Positions 15,691-19,374 of a stretch of DNA of 19,374 nt are shown here, piece by piece. Made by a program: the position numbers and the translations under genes. Every line of letters begins with the position of its first letter. Position 1 is the stretch's first letter. Source of the stretch: Syntrophorhabdus sp. Its GTDB lineage: Bacteria; Desulfobacterota; BSN033; UBA1163. The DNA lies in the NCBI GenBank assembly GCA_020724025.1, contig DYHU01000043.1, positions 1-19,374 of the forward strand. Direction: 5' to 3'. Under the pieces are notes generated by a model. The model was not told where the DNA came from and made no database searches. It worked only from the letters and a program-made list of their open reading frames with translations.

Positions 15691-16320
15691 TCAGGTGTGT
15701 TTCATCACGATGCTGGAGATGATGTTGGCGGCCTCATCCCCCCGGTCGGCCGCATTGCTGAGATGGCGGTAGATCTCCCGCATCTTGAGCATATAGACCG
15801 TATCCGTCCCCTTGAATAAATCTGCCAGGGCCAGATGATAAGCCTTCTCAATCTGATTTTCATAGGCCTTGGTTTTGACCGCATGCTCTGAGGCAATCTT
15901 GGGGTAGTCCTTCAGGATTTTGACCGCATCGTTTAACTCCCTGGCCGCTTTCCGGAGGATACTGACCATTTCTTTGATGTGGGCGTCTCCCTTGACCTCA
16001 TAAATCTCCATTTCATCCACGGTCGTATTCGCATAGTCCACCACATCGTCAATGGCACGGGAGAGGTCATAGATATCCTCCCGGTCCAAGGGCGTGATAA
16101 AGGTCTGATCCAGTTCCTGGATCAAAATCCGCCTCAGCTCGTCCGCCTCCCGCTCAATATTCCGGACCAGGCTGGCATTCTCCTTACTTCCGTTTTCAGC
16201 GAAGTTCCAGAGGGCATCCAGCCCCTCGATGCTCTTTAAGGATTGACGGGAGAGCAGGTCGAAGAAGCGGTTCTCACTACCGGAAAAGGGTTTCTTTCTT
16301 CTAAGGAAATCGAATACCAT
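15691..16320 (-). CDS. DUF47 / PhoU-like phosphate transport regulator
   Basis: A 209-residue all-helical protein of the DUF47 (TIGR00153-like, PhoU-related) family, which accompanies PiT transporters and is thought to control phosphate uptake. The start MVFDFLRRKKPFSGSENRFFDLL and the charged helix with REDIYDLSRAIDDVVDYAN are typical, as is the C-terminal DRGDEAANIISSIVMK. The ATG at 16320 follows AAGGAG by 8 nt. The open frame reaches upstream into pit but without similarity. It lies 17 nt after the pit stop, a two-gene operon. Confidence 0.93.
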   Translation of the reverse strand: MVFDFLRRKKPFSGSENRFFDLLSRQSLKSIEGLDALWNFAENGSKENASLVRNIEREADELRRILIQELDQTFITPLDREDIYDLSRAIDDVVDYANTTVDEMEIYEVKGDAHIKEMVSILRKAARELNDAVKILKDYPKIASEHAVKTKAYENQIEKAYHLALADLFKGTDTVYMLKMREIYRHLSNAADRGDEAANIISSIVMKHT

Positions 16321-16337
16321 GACTTTGCTCCTTTTCT

Positions 16338-17363
16338 TTAAAAATTGGGATGGGCCATCCGGATCAGAAGGAAACTGAGCCCTGCCATAATGGCAGAGGC
16401 AGGGATGGTGATGAACCAGGCCAGGATGATATTCTTTGCAACCCCCCACCGGACAGCGGAGAGCCTCTGCCCCGCCCCCACCCCCATGATACTGGAGGAA
16501 ACAACGTGGGTCGTTGACACAGGTCCTCCGAGGAGCGCCGCACCCAGGATGACCATGGCAGAAGCGGTTTGGGCGCAAAAGGCGTGAACCGACCTCAGGT
16601 GGTAGATCTTCGAGCCCAGGGTCTTAATGATTCGCCATCCGCCGCTTGCCGTTCCCAGGGAGATGGCGGCCGCACAGCTCGCGATCACCCAGAAGGGAAT
16701 ATGAAAATCCGGAAAGACACCGAGGATGACCATGGACATGGTGATAATGCCCATGGATTTTTGGGCATCATTGGCGCCATGGCTAAGGGAGAGGGCCACG
16801 GAGGAGAGGATCTGCACCCGGTTAAAAAAATGGGAGATTTGGGGCGGCGCCTTCCGGGAAAGGCGGAAAGTAGCCTTCAGAACGAGAGTGCCGAAGATCA
16901 AGCCCAGCACAGGGGTGAGGATTAAAAACGAGACCACATAGAGAAGTCCCTTCCAGAGGACCTTATCGGGCCCGTAAGCGATTAAAACCGCGCCGATCAT
17001 CCCGCCTACCAGGGCATGGGACGAACTGGACGGGAGCCCCCAGGCCCAGGTGATGAGATTCCAGGCGATGGCGCCAATCAGGGCGGCAATGACCAGGGAG
17101 ATGGAGAGCCCGGTTTGGCTTGGGTTAAAAGCGGAGATGTCAATAATCCCTTTTCCGATGGTTTGAGCCACTGCCGTGCCAAAGAGGAAAGGGCCTACGA
17201 AGTGGGCGATCGCCGCAAGTCCCAGAGCGCTTCGAGGGGACATGGCTCCAGTGGCGATGATGGTCGCCACCACATTGGCCGCGTCGTGGAAACCATTGGA
17301 GTAATCGAAGAAAAGGGCCAGGGCCACGACGATAATGACGGAGAGAAAAATGGAAGTTTCGAT
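16338..17363 (-). CDS. Inorganic phosphate transporter, PiT family; probable ATC start
   Basis: A low-affinity phosphate/cation symporter of the inner membrane, about 341 residues with roughly ten hydrophobic segments in two inverted halves. Signatures are FDYSNGFHDAAN (about 19-30) and its repeat LSHGANDAQKSMG (about 203-215), plus GLPSSSSHAL between. No ATG/GTG/TTG precedes residue 13; the GTG at 17327 would cut the first membrane helix and has no Shine-Dalgarno. An ATC at 17363, exactly 7 nt after AGGAGG, gives the family-like N-terminus ETSIFLSVIIVVALALFFDYS. The start is inference. It is co-transcribed with the DUF47 gene. Confidence 0.92.
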   Translation of the reverse strand: METSIFLSVIIVVALALFFDYSNGFHDAANVVATIIATGAMSPRSALGLAAIAHFVGPFLFGTAVAQTIGKGIIDISAFNPSQTGLSISLVIAALIGAIAWNLITWAWGLPSSSSHALVGGMIGAVLIAYGPDKVLWKGLLYVVSFLILTPVLGLIFGTLVLKATFRLSRKAPPQISHFFNRVQILSSVALSLSHGANDAQKSMGIITMSMVILGVFPDFHIPFWVIASCAAAISLGTASGGWRIIKTLGSKIYHLRSVHAFCAQTASAMVILGAALLGGPVSTTHVVSSSIMGVGAGQRLSAVRWGVAKNIILAWFITIPASAIMAGLSFLLIRMAHPNF

Positions 17364-17390
17364 CTTAAAACCTCCTGCTCAAAGCTAACT

Positions 17391-17433
17391 ACCTGTGTAG
17401 ACAGGTTATAAAGGAAAAGAGGAAAATTGTCAA
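17391..17433 (-). promoter_or_regulatory. Promoter and operator-like palindrome of pit
   Basis: On the - strand, TTGACA (17433-17428), a 17-nt spacer and TATAAC (17410-17405) form a good sigma70 promoter. Directly downstream and sharing two bases with the -10 box is the perfect 6-nt-arm palindrome ACCTGTctacACAGGT (17406-17391), placed around the expected transcription start. It could bind a repressor or form a 5'-end hairpin. Confidence 0.65.
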
Positions 17434-17493
17434 TATAATCTGATATCGGTCTTCATGAACTGAATCCCAGCCTCTTTTTCAGGCGAGCTTATT

Positions 17494-17883
17494 TTATAAA
17501 GGGTGAAGTTTTAAGTTGGGGATTTGGGTGAAGTGGTTGTCATGGGTGAATAGAGCGAGATCATATTCGAGAGCAAGGGTGGCTATGGCAGTATCTGTTA
17601 ATGGAAGATTTATACCTTTTCTCCTCAAGGACGATGAGAGTTTTCCTGCTTTAATCCATAAAGGGGTGGATATTTCTAAAATGCTGACTCCTGTTAGAAG
17701 ATCTGCTATCCGCTCCTCTTCAATCGGTTTTTTAATACCCTGCATTAATTCGGCTATGATTATTCCCGTCGAAACAATTCGATTGCTTTCGATGAGGTTC
17801 GTAATTTCCTTTGCGATTTTATCCGAACCTTTCAGAAAATCGATAAAAACAGAGGTGTCAACGATTACGCCATCTTTTATCAT
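17494..17883 (-). CDS. vapC: VapC-like PIN-domain toxin
   Basis: A 129-residue PIN-domain ribonuclease, the probable toxin of a type II pair. The four acidic active-site residues are visible: D9 in VIVDTSVFID, E45 in IIIAELMQG, D97 in LPLTDTAIA and D115 in FTHDNHF. The ATG at 17883 lies inside the antitoxin gene (26-nt overlap), giving translational coupling. Upstream in-frame codons back to 17961 are antitoxin sequence read in another frame. All catalytic residues are intact, so the toxin is probably active. Confidence 0.9.
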   Translation of the reverse strand: MIKDGVIVDTSVFIDFLKGSDKIAKEITNLIESNRIVSTGIIIAELMQGIKKPIEEERIADLLTGVSILEISTPLWIKAGKLSSSLRRKGINLPLTDTAIATLALEYDLALFTHDNHFTQIPNLKLHPL

Positions 17884-18094
17884 TCTCTTCCATCTCCTCA
17901 GTCTCAAGTTTTTCCAATTCCTCGGTAACGTCCTCAATCTGAATCTTGCCTCTGAGAGCAATCAATTCTTTCATCTTTCTCTGCCTTATGAATTCTTCCA
18001 TAGCAGTAATGATTGCCTTCGTCTTGGATTTCTCGCCAGAAATTTTTTGCACCTTGGAAAGGAGAGCGTCAGGTATGTTTAATGTCGCACGCAT
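17858..18094 (-). CDS. vapB: VapB-like antitoxin (DUF2191-type)
   Basis: A 78-residue protein beginning MRATLNIPDALLSKVQKISG, a ribbon-helix-helix DNA-binding N-terminus typical of the DUF2191/VapB antitoxins, with the family's EEFIRQRKMKELIALRGKI segment. The acidic C-terminal tail (about 52-78) would wrap and block the toxin. The ATG at 18094 has GGAGGTG 6 nt upstream. An in-frame ATG lies further upstream (18142), but it is inside the promoter spacer. It precedes and overlaps vapC. Confidence 0.9.
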   Translation of the reverse strand: MRATLNIPDALLSKVQKISGEKSKTKAIITAMEEFIRQRKMKELIALRGKIQIEDVTEELEKLETEEMEENDKRWRNR

Positions 18095-18114
18095 ATTAAG
18101 CACCTCCATTATAT

Positions 18115-18149
18115 GTATATATGATACGCTGTGATTCCTCACATGTCAA
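18115..18149 (-). promoter_or_regulatory. vapBC promoter with two operator-like palindromes
   Basis: On the - strand, TTGACA (18149-18144), a 17-nt spacer and TATCAT (18126-18121) make a sigma70 promoter. The spacer contains the perfect palindrome TGTGAggaaTCACA (18143-18130). Over the -10 box is a weaker one, GTATcatatATAC (18127-18115). Autoregulated vapBC promoters usually carry such inverted repeats for the VapB-VapC complex. Confidence 0.65.
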
Positions 18150-18182
18150 GAAGAAATTGTGTTTGGTTTTAAATTAAATAAC

Positions 18183-18325
18183 TTATTGAAAATTTAAGGG
18201 ATCTATCTTGTTTTCGGAAATGAGGGCAAAGTGAGAATTGGTGGAGATAATTTCTTTGATTCCATTGTTGAGAGTAGTGGTAGAAGGGAAGGATCAGGGG
18301 TAGTAATCTTTGTGGGTTAGGGATG
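18183..18325 (-). pseudogene. Remnant of a second PIN-domain (VapC-like) toxin
   Basis: Reading the - strand from about 18284 to the stop at 18183 gives STTTLNNGIKEIISTNSHF and then ALISENKIDPLNFQ. This closely resembles the C-terminal end of PIN toxins (helix ending xxNGIKEI, strand IIST, aspartate/asparagine region, final IDP). The frame is closed by a TGA at 18296-18294. The preceding DNA gives DPSLLP in another frame, as after a frameshift. No catalytic N-terminal half is seen. The call rests on motif resemblance only. Confidence 0.5.
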
Positions 18326-18329
18326 ATTA

Positions 18330-19346
18330 TTAAACCCTGAGGAGGTCTTGTGGGCTTTCGATGATGAGGTCGGCGCCGGACTGGAGGAGGAACTCTTTTG
18401 TTTCCTTCCGATTGGTATGACTGCTCAAAAAACCAATGGCAAGGATGTTGGATTCTTTCCGGGCAGCCCTTGCCGCTCTCATATCGTCCACCACATCACC
18501 GATATATCCGCATCGGGGATTGGAGATGCCGATCTCCTCGATGACCTTCAGGAGGGAATAGGGGTGGGGTTTGGTGAGTTTCCTCCTTTTTCCAGAAATC
18601 TTCAGAATGCGGGCTTCCTCTTGTTCGCATTCATCGAGGGTTACCACACTGTCGAAATAGGGAAAGATCCGGAACCGTTTCAGGGCCAGTTCCGCTTCGA
18701 ACCTCGGCCTGCCGCTGGCAATCCCCAATCTCGTCTTTTTTCGAAGGGATGAAAGAATGCTTCTCGGAATGAGGAGTCTTTCCTGGCGATAGAGCCCGTC
18801 TTCTTTGTGAAAGAGGCGAGGAAGGTGATAATAAGCAGTAAACTTTTTCCCGAGATAGACCTCCTGAAAGATGCGCTTCACCAGGTTCTCCCGGTCGAGA
18901 TCGCCGCTTCCATAGACCCAACCCTCCAATGAATTTTTCAGGCCATGGCGGACAGCTTTCAATCCCCCGCAAGAAGATTTAACTTTTTTCAGGAAGTCTG
19001 CGAGATGGTTCTTTTGGGGAGGTTTTATGGTTGTGGGTTTGAATTCGGAAGATTTTTTCTTGAGGAAAGTGAGGGCCTCTTTCACATTGGGAAATCTTCT
19101 CCTTTTTGGAGAGGGCGGGAGACCCGAAAGAGATAAAAGATAGAGAAGAAATCCCGTGGTCAAATCCCAATCGTTATTGAACCCCCCTACTGATTTAAAG
19201 AGAGAGATTTCCTCATGGGATACTAAATTTGCCCTCACCCCCAGGCAGTCTTTGAGATAGATATGAATGGTCTGCTGAATGGTCTTGCGATAGGACTGAG
19301 ACACATCGATCAGGACACCATCCATATCGAAGATGAGAAGATCCAT
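18330..19346 (-). CDS. HAD-superfamily hydrolase, subfamily IA-like
   Basis: A 338-residue phosphatase-like protein. HAD motif I is DMDGVLID (nucleophile D7, acid/base D9), motif II is in GIASGRPRFEAE, motif III is the lysine of LTKPHPYSLL and motif IV is YIGDVVDDMRAA. It is longer than typical IA enzymes (about 220 residues): a large lysine-rich cap insert of about 150 residues lies between motifs I and II. It resembles the hypothetical HAD-IA group TIGR01548 (from memory), so substrate is unknown. The ATG at 19346 has no clear Shine-Dalgarno. It is followed by the PIN-toxin remnant. Confidence 0.85.
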   Translation of the reverse strand: MDLLIFDMDGVLIDVSQSYRKTIQQTIHIYLKDCLGVRANLVSHEEISLFKSVGGFNNDWDLTTGFLLYLLSLSGLPPSPKRRRFPNVKEALTFLKKKSSEFKPTTIKPPQKNHLADFLKKVKSSCGGLKAVRHGLKNSLEGWVYGSGDLDRENLVKRIFQEVYLGKKFTAYYHLPRLFHKEDGLYRQERLLIPRSILSSLRKKTRLGIASGRPRFEAELALKRFRIFPYFDSVVTLDECEQEEARILKISGKRRKLTKPHPYSLLKVIEEIGISNPRCGYIGDVVDDMRAARAARKESNILAIGFLSSHTNRKETKEFLLQSGADLIIESPQDLLRV

Positions 19347-19374
19347 AAGCGTTAAGCACCAATCACCAAATCCC

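Noticed and set aside
16321..16578. N-terminal extension of the DUF47 protein
   Set aside because: It is pit coding DNA in another frame; ATG 16320 has a proper ribosome-binding site.
18130..18143. CRP binding site
   Set aside because: The half-site gap is 4 nt rather than 6, and no outer A/T extensions match; a VapBC operator is more plausible.

Overview
The window looks like chromosomal DNA from a Gram-negative, probably Desulfobacterota-like (former deltaproteobacterial) genome. The pointers are the gene order thrS-infC-rpmI-rplT-pheS-pheT-ihfA-merR, moderate GC, and IHF-alpha downstream of pheT. No 16S or other decisive marker is present, so this placement is inference. Most genes are core housekeeping genes on the + strand. 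The last 3.7 kb is on the - strand and includes a phosphate transporter pair, a toxin-antitoxin pair and a HAD hydrolase.

Layout. 1-807 is the C-terminal end of a ClpB-type disaggregase. 829-978 is a strong sigma70-type promoter and tRNA-Val(GAC). 1107-9038 is the translation block: ThrRS, IF3, L35, L20, both PheRS subunits, IHF-alpha and a MerR-type regulator. 9102-9569 is a zinc-ribbon/YbjQ-like protein. 9705-9781 is tRNA-Pro(GGG), followed after 20 nt by surE. 10590-15570 holds a central-carbon set: archaeal-type FBP aldolase/phosphatase, MiaB (unrelated to carbon), class I FBPase and an atypical class II aldolase, so the last steps of gluconeogenesis are encoded redundantly. 15691-17363 (-) is a DUF47 phosphate regulator and PiT transporter. 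17494-18094 (-) is a VapBC-type pair with its own promoter. 18183-18325 (-) is a probable decayed piece of another PIN toxin. 18330-19346 (-) is a HAD hydrolase.

The most striking feature is not a gene. Nearly every intergenic gap carries a different short-period degenerate repeat or palindrome, usually beginning at or a few bases after the upstream stop codon. There are 7-nt periods at thrS/infC, rplT/pheS, fbp-AP/miaB and fba/DUF47, an 8-nt period before tRNA-Pro, and a 6-nt period at fbp/fba. infC/rpmI has a perfect 33-bp palindrome nested in an outer inverted repeat, rpmI/rplT has a GTCATTCC-type palindrome, and pheS/pheT has a CCCTCC/GGGAGG hairpin. The units differ in sequence, but the layout (a tandem array followed by its degenerate reverse complement) recurs.

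Two genes, infC and the PiT transporter, have no usable ATG/GTG/TTG at the expected start but do have an ATC codon 7-8 nt after a perfect AGGAGG. For infC this fits the known IF3 autoregulation theme; for pit it is unexpected.
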